From: Sphingobium estronivorans
GTDB lineage: Bacteria > Pseudomonadota > Alphaproteobacteria > Sphingomonadales > Sphingomonadaceae
NCBI RefSeq assembly: GCF_008692605.1
Contig: NZ_LFCT01000010.1
Location: 1-64,000, forward strand
DNA: 64,000 nucleotides
Direction: 5' to 3'
Positions 19,070 to 27,566 of the stretch are shown here, piece by piece. Under the pieces are notes generated by a model. It was not told the DNA's origin. It worked only from the letters and a program-made list of their open reading frames with translations, and made no database searches. The position numbers were made by a program, and so were the translations under genes. How positions within the stretch are numbered: the first letter of the stretch is position 1; every line of letters starts with the position of its first letter.

Positions 19070-19629
19070 CATGCTGATCCCGCGCCGCTGACCAGGTGGG
19101 AAGCATCGACCCCCGCGGAAGCATAGGCGGCAGACCATTTCCGCGTCGCGGGAACATCGAACAGCAAGTCCGCCGTGCAACCGGTCGGAAACCAGCTTTC
19201 ACCGCTCATTTCCTCATCGAGCTGGCCCGCGCCCCATCCGGCATAACCCAGGGCAACCAGATAGCGACTCGGTCCATTGCCCTCCGCAATGGCCTTGAGG
19301 ATTTCGAGCGACCCGGAAAGGCCCCAGCCATCCCCCACCACGACCATGTCATGGCCCATCCAGTCGAGCGAATGCAGCACGAACCCGCGCCTTGGCTCAA
19401 CCGGTCCGCCGCGCAGCACCGGCATGTCCGGAACATCGCCCGGCTCGATCTCGAAACTTTCGAGCAGGTCGTGCAGGGTGACGCCGTCGATCTCATCGCT
19501 GACGGCGATGCCCAGGGCGCCGTTTTCATCATGGACGCACATGGCGATGACGGAATGATCGAAACGCATGTCCTCCATGCCCGGCAGGGCGAGGAGAAAC
19601 TGGCCGGCGTAGGAGCGCGCTGTGGTCAT
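19069..19629 (-). CDS. YqgE/AlgH family protein
   Basis: A 186-residue member of the UPF0301 YqgE/AlgH family. The N-terminal YAGQFLLALPGMEDMRFDHSVI and the GALGI(A)V and RGGPVEPRRGFVLH segments are family signatures. The molecular role is not established; in some bacteria it is linked to alginate or redox regulation. I chose the ATG at 19629 because the family begins at this point; the longer open frame reaches into the divergent peroxiredoxin gene. It may share a transcript with ahcY, although the operator lies between them. Confidence 0.9.
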   Translation of the reverse strand: MTTARSYAGQFLLALPGMEDMRFDHSVIAMCVHDENGALGIAVSDEIDGVTLHDLLESFEIEPGDVPDMPVLRGGPVEPRRGFVLHSLDWMGHDMVVVGDGWGLSGSLEILKAIAEGNGPSRYLVALGYAGWGAGQLDEEMSGESWFPTGCTADLLFDVPATRKWSAAYASAGVDASHLVSGAGSA

Positions 19630-19776
19630 CCGCCGACTATACGCCCCTTCATCTCTTTGCCAATGCCGGGTTGTCGCTCGGATGAGGCGGTACGCCATTT
19701 TCGCTTTCCTGCCCCTTGACAGAAGGCCGCCCGGAACCAACCTGCCGCCCGTCCAAAAAGGGCCAGGAGACACAAG

Positions 19777-20259
19777 ATGACCATTTCGAAGGGCGATCGC
19801 ATCCCCAGCACCACTTTCGTCAAGATGACCGATAACGGCCCCGAAAAGGTCGCTTCGGACGATTATTTCGCGGGTCGCACCGTCGCGCTCTTCTCTGTGC
19901 CCGGCGCGTTCACACCCACCTGCTCGGCGCGCCATCTGCCTGGGTTCGTCGACAAGGCGGAGGATATCAAGGGCAAGGGCGTCGATGAAATCGCCTGCAC
20001 TGCCGTCAACGACGCCTTCGTCATGGGTGCCTGGAGCAAATCCGCCAACGCCGATGGCAAGGTGACGATGCTGGCCGACGGCAATGCCGATTTCGCCAAG
20101 GCGGTCGGCCTCACCATGGACGGCAGCGGCTTCGGCATGGGGACGCGGGGCCAGCGTTTCTCGATGATCGTCAAGGACGGCGTCGTGACGGAACTGAATG
20201 TCGAAGCACCGGGCGATTTCAACGTGTCATCGGCCGAACATCTGCTGGAACAGATTTGA
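19777..20259 (+). CDS. peroxiredoxin of the Prx5 type
   Basis: A 160-residue thioredoxin-fold peroxidase. The active site reads PGAFTPTCSARHLPGF, giving the peroxidatic Cys near residue 49 with its Thr/Pro partners; a matching C-terminal resolving Cys is not seen, so it is probably a 1-Cys or glutaredoxin/thioredoxin-coupled enzyme. It reduces H2O2 and organic hydroperoxides in the cytoplasm. AGGAG is well placed before the ATG. It diverges from yqgE over 147 bases. Confidence 0.93.
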   Translation: MTISKGDRIPSTTFVKMTDNGPEKVASDDYFAGRTVALFSVPGAFTPTCSARHLPGFVDKAEDIKGKGVDEIACTAVNDAFVMGAWSKSANADGKVTMLADGNADFAKAVGLTMDGSGFGMGTRGQRFSMIVKDGVVTELNVEAPGDFNVSSAEHLLEQI

Positions 20260-20331
20260 ATGAGGAGGTGCGCGCCTGCCGTTTCGGGCGCGCATCTTTC
20301 TTCCGTCATATAAGTGCGTTACCACGTGTCG

Positions 20332-21786
20332 ATGACAAGAAGCATCGGCAACGCCATCGTCGCCCAGCTCGACGATATCTATCGGAATTCCATCGAAAAT
20401 CTGCGCGAGGCGATGCGTGCCTATGCCCGCGACGGCAGCGTGCCGCCGGCGGAGGCCGCGACGGACCGCCGCTTCTGCTATCCCGAGTTGCGCGTCACGC
20501 ATCATGCCGAAACCGACGCGCCGCCGCCGGGCCGCTCCTTCGCGCGCCTGTCCAAGCCGGGACAATATGTGACCACGGTCACGCGGCCCGCCATGTTCGC
20601 GGAATATCTGGCCGAGCAGATCGACCTTCTGGTCCGCGACTATGGGGTGGAGGTCGAAACGGCGCTCAGCGACCAGCAGATCCCCTTCCCCTATGTGCTG
20701 GATGGGTTGGACATCAGCGCGCTGGACGGAACGCCGCCGACGGAACTGGCCCGCTATTTCCCGGCGACCGAGCTGGCGGAGATCGGGGACGAAATCGCGG
20801 ACGGGCTGTTCATGCCGGACGCGGAGGGCGAAAGGCCGCTTGCCCTGTTCGACGGGCTGCGCACCGATTTCTCGCTCGCGCGGCTCAAACATTATACCGG
20901 CACCCCGGCCGACCATGTGCAGCGCTATATCCTGTTCACCAATTATCACCGCTATGTCGATGAATTTGTGAGTTGGGCCTGCGCGGAATTGCAGCGGGAA
21001 GGCACGCGCTACACCGCGCTTTCCGGGGCTGGCAGCGTCTATGTAACCCCCGAAACCGCCGACCCCGCGCGGATGATCGCGGACAGTGCGTGGCGCAAGC
21101 ATCAAATGCCGGCCTATCATCTGATCGCGCCGGACCGCAGCGGCATCACCCTGGTCAATATCGGCGTCGGACCATCCAACGCCAAGACGATCTGCGACCA
21201 TCTGGCGGTCGTTCGTCCCGAAGCCTGGCTGATGATCGGTCATTGCGGCGGCCTGCGGCCCAGCCAGCGGATCGGCGACTATGTGCTGGCTCATGCCTAT
21301 CTGCGCGACGATCATGTGCTGGATGAAATGCTGCCCCCGGAAATTCCGGTCCCGGCCATTGCGGAGGTTCAGGTCGCGCTCGCCAAGGCGGCGGAGGCTG
21401 TGCTGGGCGGCAATGATCGGGAAGATTTCAAGCGACGGCTGCGCACCGGCACGGTCGTCACCACCGACGATCGCAATTGGGAACTGCGATATTCCAGTTC
21501 GGCACTGCGGTTCAGCCTGTCCCGCGCGGTCGGGATCGACATGGAATCGGCCACCATCGCGGCGCAGGGCTATCGTTTTCGCGTACCCTATGGGACGCTG
21601 CTCTGCGTCTCGGACAAGCCGATCCATGGTGAGTTGAAGCTGCCCGGGCAGGCCAATCGTTTCTATGAGGAAGCCATTGCGGGCCATTTGCGCGTGGGCC
21701 TCACGACCTGCGAATTGCTGCGGCAGGAGGGGCCGAAGCTCCACAGCCGCAAGCTGCGCGCTTTCAACGAACCGCCATTCCGATAA
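20332..21786 (+). CDS. amn: AMP nucleosidase
   Basis: A 484-residue AMP nucleosidase, which splits AMP into adenine and ribose 5-phosphate and so tunes the adenylate pool. The N-terminal third is the Amn-specific domain and the rest is a nucleoside-phosphorylase-like domain with GHCGGLRPSQRIGDYVLAH, the substrate-binding GIDMESATIAAQGYRF and the catalytic Asp in CVSDKPIHGE. I start at the ATG at 20332; in-frame GTGs at 20314 and 20326 are possible. It converges with the hydrolase gene 28 bases away. Confidence 0.93.
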   Translation: MTRSIGNAIVAQLDDIYRNSIENLREAMRAYARDGSVPPAEAATDRRFCYPELRVTHHAETDAPPPGRSFARLSKPGQYVTTVTRPAMFAEYLAEQIDLLVRDYGVEVETALSDQQIPFPYVLDGLDISALDGTPPTELARYFPATELAEIGDEIADGLFMPDAEGERPLALFDGLRTDFSLARLKHYTGTPADHVQRYILFTNYHRYVDEFVSWACAELQREGTRYTALSGAGSVYVTPETADPARMIADSAWRKHQMPAYHLIAPDRSGITLVNIGVGPSNAKTICDHLAVVRPEAWLMIGHCGGLRPSQRIGDYVLAHAYLRDDHVLDEMLPPEIPVPAIAEVQVALAKAAEAVLGGNDREDFKRRLRTGTVVTTDDRNWELRYSSSALRFSLSRAVGIDMESATIAAQGYRFRVPYGTLLCVSDKPIHGELKLPGQANRFYEEAIAGHLRVGLTTCELLRQEGPKLHSRKLRAFNEPPFR

Positions 21787-21813
21787 ATGTAATGAGAGCT
21801 ACGTTTCCGCAGG

Positions 21814-22587
21814 TCAGGCAGTGAGGAAATCCACCATCGCCTGCCCCAGTTCTTTTCGGGTAACGGCGTTCATATGGTTGCCCGGAACCTCGACATAGCG
21901 GCCATTGGGCAGCACATCGGCCAGTTCCTGCGCCACGCCATTGTCTCGGTCGTCCGCGCCGCAGACCACCTCGACCGGCTGCATAAACCCGGCAATGACC
22001 TCCTTAGGCGTATCGACGAAGGTGTTGAGGATGTGCAGCATCGCCACCGGATCGCCCTTGGTGGTCTTCAGGAAGGCTTCGGTCATCCATTCGGACGTGC
22101 CGCGCTCGAAGCTGCCGAGATTGGTCAGCACATTCCTGTAATAGCCGCCATTGTCGAGCGTCTGGACAAGACCCCGCAGCCCCATTCCCGCCAGGATCAC
22201 CTTGCGCGGTGCGGCGCCCCGCGCCAGCATCCGCGTGGTCGTCCGCGCGCCCAGCGAATAGCCGCCAAGGTCATAGTCGGTCAGGCCAAGCTGATCAACG
22301 AGCGCCAGATTGTCCTCCGTCAGCGCGTCAGGGGGATAAGCGGCGACGTCATGCGGCTTGCCGCTTTCGCCATGACCGCGCAGGTCCGGCATGATCACAC
22401 GAAAGCCCGCCTCCACCAGCTTCGCAGCATGGCCGTAGCGAACCCAATTGGTCCAGGCGTTGGAAAAATAGCCGTGGATCAGGACCAGATCTCGCCCCTT
22501 TCCCGCCACATGCACTGCGATCGGCAGGTCGCCCAGACCCTTGATCTCCAGCTTTTCGATCGGCAGGTCAGGCGCGGGGGCTGGCAT
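21814..22587 (-). CDS. alpha/beta hydrolase, substrate unknown
   Basis: A 257-residue alpha/beta-hydrolase fold protein. The oxyanion segment is LIHGYFSNAWTNW, the nucleophile elbow GYSLGA (Ser about residue 108) and the late catalytic His is in PGNHMNAV. There is no signal peptide, so it is cytoplasmic. GAGGAG lies eight bases before the ATG at 22587. It is the last gene of a leftward asd-YjdF-hydrolase run, five bases after the membrane protein gene. Substrate cannot be inferred. Confidence 0.85.
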   Translation of the reverse strand: MPAPAPDLPIEKLEIKGLGDLPIAVHVAGKGRDLVLIHGYFSNAWTNWVRYGHAAKLVEAGFRVIMPDLRGHGESGKPHDVAAYPPDALTEDNLALVDQLGLTDYDLGGYSLGARTTTRMLARGAAPRKVILAGMGLRGLVQTLDNGGYYRNVLTNLGSFERGTSEWMTEAFLKTTKGDPVAMLHILNTFVDTPKEVIAGFMQPVEVVCGADDRDNGVAQELADVLPNGRYVEVPGNHMNAVTRKELGQAMVDFLTA

Positions 22588-22592
22588 GGGGG

Positions 22593-23276
22593 CTACTCCT
22601 CGGGATGATGTCCGCCCGCGGATATGGCCTCCGCGCGTCCTTGTCGAGTGGCCGCGAGCCCGATCAGGGCGAGCATGCTTCCGATTTGCGCCGCCGCCAT
22701 GTCCTTTTGCGGGTCCCACATGTCGCCCTGCTGGCCATTATACCAGTCGGCGGTTTGCCCCGCCGCCATGACGGTGAGCAGCCATTCGAAAATCTCGTAC
22801 ACCGCTCCTACAAAGCCCACTGCAGTAAAGGCGAAAGTCAGGCTCCAACCCCTTCGCATGCCGCCATAGCGTCGCGCCATTTCGGTAAAAGGCGCAGTCA
22901 GCAGCGCCCCGAAAGCGAAATGCACCAGCCGGTCATAACCGTTGCGCGCAAGGCCGAAAGTGCCGGAAATATCATGCCCGCTGATCGCCCGCGCCCACGC
23001 GTCATAGGGCACATAGGAATAGATGTAGCGCCCGCCCAGCGTATGCAGCAGCAGGAAGAGCAGGATGCAGCCCATCGATTCATTCGACGAGGGCCAGCGG
23101 CGTAACAGCCAGGGTGCGGCGAACGCCAACAGCATTGTCGGCCCATGCTGAAGCGGCGCCAGTTCGGGATAGGGCTGATCGATATTGGCGGCGGCAATGG
23201 CCGCGATCAGCAACAGGATCATCCGGCGCTGCGCTTTCGGGACGGCTGTCCAGACAGCCCCAGCGCCGGAGATCAT
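22593..23276 (-). CDS. DUF2238 (YjdF-like) integral membrane protein
   Basis: A 227-residue protein with about five hydrophobic segments and the DUF2238/YjdF family stretches IYSYVPYDAW, NGYDRLVHFAFG and EIFEWLLTVMAAGQTADWYNGQQGD (key residues D, H, E and W). The function of the family is unknown. It starts 10 bases after the asd stop and ends five bases before the hydrolase start, so the three genes probably form one transcript. Confidence 0.85.
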   Translation of the reverse strand: MISGAGAVWTAVPKAQRRMILLLIAAIAAANIDQPYPELAPLQHGPTMLLAFAAPWLLRRWPSSNESMGCILLFLLLHTLGGRYIYSYVPYDAWARAISGHDISGTFGLARNGYDRLVHFAFGALLTAPFTEMARRYGGMRRGWSLTFAFTAVGFVGAVYEIFEWLLTVMAAGQTADWYNGQQGDMWDPQKDMAAAQIGSMLALIGLAATRQGRAEAISAGGHHPEE

Positions 23277-23286
23277 GGGAAAGGCC

Positions 23287-24312
23287 TTAGCCCTTCTTCA
23301 GGTGCCGGCGGCCCAGCAGTTCTGCAATCTGCACCGCGTTGAGCGCCGCGCCCTTGCGGAGATTGTCACTGACGCACCAAAGGTTCAGGCCGTTTTCAAT
23401 GGTCGAATCCTCCCGCACGCGGCTGATGAAGGTCGCATAATCGCCCACGCACTCGACCGGGGTGACGTAACCGCCATCCTCGCGCTTGTCGACGAGCATC
23501 ACGCCCGGCGCTTCCCGCAGAATATCCTGCGCTTCCTTGGCCGAGATTTCCTTCTCGAACTCGATGTTCAGTGCTTCGGAATGACCGACGAACACCGGAA
23601 CGCGCACGCAGGTCGCCGTGACCTTCACCTTGGGATCGAGTATCTTCTTGGTTTCCGCAACCATCTTCCATTCTTCCTTGGTCGAGCCATCGTCCAGGAA
23701 AACGTCGATATGCGGGATCACGTTGAAGGCGATCTGCTTGGTGAACTTCTTGGGCTCGGCCGGATCGCCGACGAAGATGTTGCGCGATTGCTCGAACAGT
23801 TCGTCCATCCCTTCCTTGCCTGCGCCGGAAACCGACTGGTAAGTGGCGACGACGACGCGCTTGATCTTCGCAGCGTCATGAAGCGGCTTCAGCGCCACGA
23901 CCATCTGCGCGGTCGAGCAGTTCGGGTTCGCGATGATGTTCTTCTTCGTATAGCCGTCGATCGCATCCGGGTTCACTTCGGGCACGATCAGCGGCACGTC
24001 CGGGTCCATGCGGTAGAGCGACGAATTGTCGATCACCACGCAGCCGGCGGCAGCCGCCTTGGGCGCATATTCGGCCGTCGGGCCGGAGCCTGCGGCGAAC
24101 AGAGCAATATCCCATCCGGTGAAGTCGAAATGCTCGATATTCTTGCATTTGAGCGTCTTGCCGGTGTCACCGAAATCAATTTCGGTGCCCTGCGACCGGG
24201 GCGAAGCAACCGCCGCGATCTCGTCAATAGGGAACTCGCGCTCGGCGAGAATGGTCAGCATCTCGCGGCCCACATTACCGGTGGCACCAACGACGACGAC
24301 CTTGTAGCCCAT
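23287..24312 (-). CDS. asd: aspartate-semialdehyde dehydrogenase
   Basis: A 341-residue NADPH enzyme that reduces aspartyl phosphate to the semialdehyde, the branch point to lysine/diaminopimelate, threonine and methionine. N-terminal GATGNVGREML is the nucleotide-binding loop; NPNCSTAQM contains the catalytic Cys (about residue 129), and the GHSEALNIEF stretch carries the catalytic His. The length is typical. It heads a small leftward operon and is separated from the S9 peptidase gene upstream by the hairpin at 24423-24456. Confidence 0.97.
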   Translation of the reverse strand: MGYKVVVVGATGNVGREMLTILAEREFPIDEIAAVASPRSQGTEIDFGDTGKTLKCKNIEHFDFTGWDIALFAAGSGPTAEYAPKAAAAGCVVIDNSSLYRMDPDVPLIVPEVNPDAIDGYTKKNIIANPNCSTAQMVVALKPLHDAAKIKRVVVATYQSVSGAGKEGMDELFEQSRNIFVGDPAEPKKFTKQIAFNVIPHIDVFLDDGSTKEEWKMVAETKKILDPKVKVTATCVRVPVFVGHSEALNIEFEKEISAKEAQDILREAPGVMLVDKREDGGYVTPVECVGDYATFISRVREDSTIENGLNLWCVSDNLRKGAALNAVQIAELLGRRHLKKG

Positions 24313-24422
24313 GACTTAACACTCCACTCCATGCAAAATTGCGGAGTGGGCGCCATAGCGGCATTGCGCCGTTTGTCCAGAGACAAGCAGTTTATTGCGT
24401 CAAAGCGCGGCTTTTGCTGCCC

Positions 24423-24456
24423 GACGTTGCCGCAGATTTTGCGCCGCGGCAACGTC
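24423..24456 (-). terminator. perfect 11-bp hairpin after the S9 peptidase gene
   Basis: GACGTTGCCGC at 24423-24433 pairs with GCGGCAACGTC at 24446-24456 over 12 bases, nine bases past the peptidase stop. There is no U-tract on the leftward side. A second smaller repeat, CCACTCC and GGAGTGG, lies closer to asd near 24330-24350. Confidence 0.6.
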
Positions 24457-24464
24457 CTTGCGCG

Positions 24465-26696
24465 TCATTTCGTGGAGGTTTCCGGCGCCAAGACATGGCG
24501 GGCGAGGAAATCTTCTATCGTGCGCCACAGATGCACGCTGATGCCCGGCCCGCCGACGCGGTGGGTCTGGCCCGGATAAACCATCATCTCGAACGGCACG
24601 GCGGCACCCTGCATCTTGGCCATCAGCGCCGTCGAATTGTCGAACACCACATTATCGTCCGACATGCCGTGGATCAGGAGCAGCGGGTCCTTGATCTTCA
24701 CGGCCTCATCCACCGCGTCCGAACCGGGATAGGCGCTGGGCTGTTCCTGCGGCTTGCCGAGATAGCGTTCTGTATAATGGGTGTCGTACAATTCCCACTT
24801 CGTAACGGGAGCGCCCGCAATCGCGGCGAAAAAGGTGCCCGGCGCCTTCTCCAGCATTTTCAAGGACATATATCCGCCATAGGACCAGCCATAGGTCGCA
24901 ATCCGCTGGGGATCGACATAGGGTTGCGACCTGAGCCACTCGACACCCTTCAACTGGTCCTCAACCTCGACCGTGCCCATGGCGTGGTAGATCTGATCCT
25001 CGAAAGCCTTGCCGCGATCCGGCGTGCCGCGATTGTCGACGACGAATACGATCCAGCCCTTGTCCACCAGATATTGATATATGGGCGAGCCCCAGGAATT
25101 CGTGACCTGGCGCCCGGTACCCGGCCCACCATAATGCAGCATGAAGACGGGATAGCGCTTCCCCGCCTCCAGCGGCGGCGTCATGATGCGGGTGTAGAGC
25201 GTCGACCCATCCGCCGCCTTGATGGTGCCGAACCTGGTCTTTGCATGGCTGGCGAGATAGGGCGCGTAAGGGTGGTCCCCCTTGATCGCATTCTCCGACA
25301 GCCATTGCAGTTGCTTGCCCGCGCTGTCGGCCAGATAGACCTGTTTGGGCTGATCCGTATTGCTGCGCGCGACGACAATCCGGCTGGTCGCGCCGTCCAT
25401 CACGGCATCGTTCCACCAGCCGGTCGAGGTCAGCTGCCGGAGCGGCCCCGCCTTGGCGAGCGATGCTACGTAAAGCTGCTGCTCCAGCGGCGTTTCCTTG
25501 TTGCCTGTAAAATAGACAAGACCCTGGCCCTCATCAACGCCGACGACATCGCGGACTTCCCAATCGCCGCTGGTCAGCGCCGTCCACTTGCCGTCCCGCA
25601 CATGATAGAGATGACCATGGCCGGTCTTCTCCGACCACCAGAGGAAGCTGCCGTCCTTGAGAGGATGGAAATTGTTGCTGAGGTTGATCCAGCTTTTCGC
25701 CTTTTCGGTCAGGATTACCCGGGCCTTGCCCGTCGCCGGTTCGACCGCGAGCAGGTCAAGCGTCTTCTGGTCGCGGCTCTCGCGCTGGACGTAGAGGGTC
25801 CGGCCGTCCTTCGACCAGTCGACGCGGGCGAGGTAAATGTCCTTCTCCGGTCCCAGATCGACTTTGACCTGCGATCCGCCGTCCGGCTTCATCACATACA
25901 GGTCGACCAGCGCATTGGGCTTGCCGGCCGCAGGATAGCGCTGCTCGTAAACCTTGGTCCCCTCGCCGCCAATGGCTGTGCGGGTGACGATGCCGACCGG
26001 GCTTTCATCGACGCGGGCGACGGCGATCAGCCTGTCGTCGGGCGACCACCAATAGCCGGTCCGCCGGTCCATTTCCTCCTGCGCCACGAATTCCGCCACG
26101 CCCCAGCTGAGTGTGTCGCTGGCGCCCTGCGTCAGTTGTTTCTCCGCACCGCCCATCGGCTGCACGAAGAAATTACCCCCGCGCACGAAGGACACATAGC
26201 CGCCCCTGGGGCTGACCACGCCGTTCAACTCACCATCTGGCGTGTCGGTGAGTCGCGTGACCTTGCCGTCCAGCGCGGCCAGATAAAGATCGCCATCGAC
26301 CGGCACGAGGATCGACTTCCCATCCGGCGCCCAGTCATAGCTGACGATGCCGGTGCTGCCTGCCACCGAACGGTCGCGCTCCCGCTGCATTTTCTCCGTT
26401 TCGGAGAGTTCGGCGCCGCTTCCGGTCTTCTTGGAATCGACCAGCATGCGCTCAGCGCCCGTGGAGCTGTCCACCGCCCACAGGTCCAGCCGTTCTTTCT
26501 CGTCCTCCCGCGGTTTCAACAGCGTTATCAGCTTGCCGTCAGGCGACAGCTTCAAGGCCCGAGGCTGCGGCCCGGACAAATCAGGATTGGCAAATACACG
26601 CTCAAGCGTCAGCTTTTCCTGCGCTTGCGCGGAAATGACGGAAAGCATCAGCGCACCGACGGCCGCGCCGCATTTCAGATATGGCGACATTTTCAT
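24465..26696 (-). CDS. secreted S9 family prolyl oligopeptidase/dipeptidyl peptidase IV-like
   Basis: A 743-residue peptidase. The first 24 or so residues form a signal peptide ending SAQAQ. Residues up to about 470 make the beta-propeller, with repeated PDGK and WSxD blade motifs, and the C-terminal alpha/beta-hydrolase domain has the nucleophile elbow GWSYGGYMSL, Asp in HGMSDDNVVF and His in GQTHRVGG. This is the S9B (DPP IV) layout, likely periplasmic, removing Xaa-Pro dipeptides. The ATG at 26696 (MKMSPY) gives the cleanest signal peptide; the ATG two codons on is also possible. Confidence 0.93.
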   Translation of the reverse strand: MKMSPYLKCGAAVGALMLSVISAQAQEKLTLERVFANPDLSGPQPRALKLSPDGKLITLLKPREDEKERLDLWAVDSSTGAERMLVDSKKTGSGAELSETEKMQRERDRSVAGSTGIVSYDWAPDGKSILVPVDGDLYLAALDGKVTRLTDTPDGELNGVVSPRGGYVSFVRGGNFFVQPMGGAEKQLTQGASDTLSWGVAEFVAQEEMDRRTGYWWSPDDRLIAVARVDESPVGIVTRTAIGGEGTKVYEQRYPAAGKPNALVDLYVMKPDGGSQVKVDLGPEKDIYLARVDWSKDGRTLYVQRESRDQKTLDLLAVEPATGKARVILTEKAKSWINLSNNFHPLKDGSFLWWSEKTGHGHLYHVRDGKWTALTSGDWEVRDVVGVDEGQGLVYFTGNKETPLEQQLYVASLAKAGPLRQLTSTGWWNDAVMDGATSRIVVARSNTDQPKQVYLADSAGKQLQWLSENAIKGDHPYAPYLASHAKTRFGTIKAADGSTLYTRIMTPPLEAGKRYPVFMLHYGGPGTGRQVTNSWGSPIYQYLVDKGWIVFVVDNRGTPDRGKAFEDQIYHAMGTVEVEDQLKGVEWLRSQPYVDPQRIATYGWSYGGYMSLKMLEKAPGTFFAAIAGAPVTKWELYDTHYTERYLGKPQEQPSAYPGSDAVDEAVKIKDPLLLIHGMSDDNVVFDNSTALMAKMQGAAVPFEMMVYPGQTHRVGGPGISVHLWRTIEDFLARHVLAPETSTK

Positions 26697-26772
26697 CCCT
26701 TGCCTGGCAGCGAAACCGCCGCATTCCACGCAGCGGAAATTAGCGCGATGCAGATGAAAAGATCAATGTTGG

Positions 26773-26785
26773 GAAATAATATTTC
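26773..26785. promoter_or_regulatory. AT-rich palindrome upstream of the S9 peptidase
   Basis: GAAATA-A-TATTTC is a perfect palindrome about 77 bases before the peptidase start and just past the tRNA terminator. It could be an operator; no matching second copy was found nearby. Confidence 0.3.
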
Positions 26786-26787
26786 TC

Positions 26788-26818
26788 AAAACCATGACCT
26801 ACTTCAAAAAGGTCATGG
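26788..26818 (-). terminator. intrinsic terminator of tRNA-Val
   Basis: Read leftward, CCATGACC (26811-26818) pairs with GGTCATGG (26792-26799) over an 11-base loop, followed by four U residues (26788-26791). The first arm includes the encoded CCA end of the tRNA, so the 3' end must be released by processing. Confidence 0.8.
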
Positions 26819-26890
26819 TGGGCGCGACAGGGATTGAACCTGTGACCCCACCCGTGTGAAGGGTGTGCTCTACCGCTGAGCTACGCGCCC
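26816..26890 (-). tRNA. tRNA-Val (anticodon CAC)
   Basis: Cloverleaf read on the reverse strand: acceptor GGGCGCG/CGCGCCC, D arm GCTC...GAGC, anticodon stem CACCC/GGGTG with loop TTCACAC, so the anticodon is CAC and it reads GUG. The T arm is ACAGG-TTCAATC-CCTGT. Discriminator A and CCA are encoded (CCA at 26816-26818). Confidence 0.97.
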
Positions 26891-26988
26891 CCTGTAAGGA
26901 GGAGGCGGCCATTGGCATCCGCTGCGTCGCCTGTCAAGCGGTGCACCAACCTATTTTCGGAAAATGGACTTATTCTCCTTTTGGGCGT

Positions 26989-26994
26989 TATAAT
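26989..26994 (+). promoter_or_regulatory. -10 element for the entericidin-like gene
   Basis: A perfect TATAAT 31 bases before the ATG. The -35 region (TGGACT near 26965) is weak. GGAC and CGTT elements about 15 bases apart also lie here and loosely resemble an EcfG general-stress promoter, so the sigma factor is uncertain. Confidence 0.45.
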
Positions 26995-27024
26995 CGATAC
27001 GCTATCAAAAGGAGTGCATATCTC

Positions 27025-27153
27025 ATGCGTCAAACTGTCGCGCTTGTCCTTGCAGGGCTGCTTCTCTCATCGCTTGCGGCCTGCAACACCGTGAAAGGTG
27101 CGGGCCGGGACATCCAATCCGTCGGCAGTGCCGGGGAACGGGCTATTCACTGA
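27025..27153 (+). CDS. entericidin-like small lipoprotein
   Basis: A 42-residue peptide with a lipoprotein signal: MRQTVALVLAGLL then the lipobox LAAC, giving Cys20 as the lipidated residue. The mature part, CNTVKGAGRDIQSVGSAGE, is the entericidin A/B pattern. Members are small membrane-anchored lipoproteins known from toxin/antidote work in enterics; their role in alphaproteobacteria is unclear and often stress-linked. AAAGGAG lies about 10 bases before the ATG. It has its own TATAAT and a terminator inside the 3' end of the next gene. Confidence 0.85.
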   Translation: MRQTVALVLAGLLLSSLAACNTVKGAGRDIQSVGSAGERAIH

Positions 27154-27205
27154 TCCCGCAAGCGCGCGCTGGGTTCAAGTCGGACTCGGCGCTCGACGCC
27201 CCGAA

Positions 27206-27394
27206 TTATTGAAGGATGCGGCCGATGACGGTCGCATCCTTTTCAAGACGCACACCGTCACAATCGGGTTCACCGCAATCGCAGGCGGAAATCGTATAGC
27301 GTACGCCGCACATCACCAAGACATCCTGGTCGAAGGAATAGTTGGATATTCCTGCCCGCTCGACCTTTTCCTGCGCCCTGACTTTGAGGGACAT
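27206..27394 (-). CDS. small four-cysteine protein of unknown function
   Basis: A 62-residue protein that I do not recognise. It has Cys29, Cys38, Cys40 and Cys45 in the arrangement C-x8-C-x-C-x4-C (VMCGVRYTISACDCGEPDCDG), which could bind a metal, and a charged N-terminus. No signal peptide or membrane segment is seen. The ATG at 27394 is chosen because AGAGGAAA lies eight bases before it. A perfect TTGACA -35 with a palindrome over the -10 lies upstream, which supports real expression. It diverges from hslV over 172 bases and converges with the entericidin gene. Confidence 0.75.
   Translation of the reverse strand: MSLKVRAQEKVERAGISNYSFDQDVLVMCGVRYTISACDCGEPDCDGVRLEKDATVIGRILQ
27212..27243 (+). 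terminator. intrinsic terminator of the entericidin-like gene
   Basis: AAGGATGCG at 27212-27220 pairs with CGCATCCTT at 27233-27241 over 12 bases and runs into TTTT (27240-27243). It lies inside the last codons of the opposing small gene. Confidence 0.7.
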
Positions 27395-27415
27395 GAGATT
27401 TCCTCTCTGCAACAT

Positions 27416-27450
27416 GCGACAATAATTGTTGCTGCATTGCACAATGTCAA
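27416..27450 (-). promoter_or_regulatory. promoter with overlapping palindrome for the four-cysteine gene
   Basis: On the reverse strand a perfect -35 TTGACA (27445-27450) is followed after 17 bases by AATTAT (27422-27427). The -10 sits inside GCGACAATAATTGTTGC (27416-27432), an 8-1-8 palindrome with one mismatched pair, and the spacer holds a second palindrome, CATTG-CA-CAATG (27435-27446). This is the geometry of a repressed promoter. The regulator is unknown. Confidence 0.55.
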
Positions 27451-27529
27451 TCGACCCAGATTGGTTCCTGAACGAACTGAAATAAATCTGTCCAGAAAAT
27501 GACACGATCCGACGCGTATGCTGGCGGCG

Positions 27530-27558
27530 CTTGCACGCCGCCGCCATCGCTCCCATAT
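27530..27558 (+). promoter_or_regulatory. candidate heat-shock (RpoH) promoter of hslVU
   Basis: CTTGCAC at 27530-27536, a 14-base spacer, and TCCCATAT at 27551-27558 match the heat-shock consensus CTTGAAA and CCCCATnT closely. The expected start site would be about two bases before the hslV ATG (27567), so the message would be essentially leaderless. Confidence 0.6.
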
Positions 27559-27566
27559 GCCGCGCC

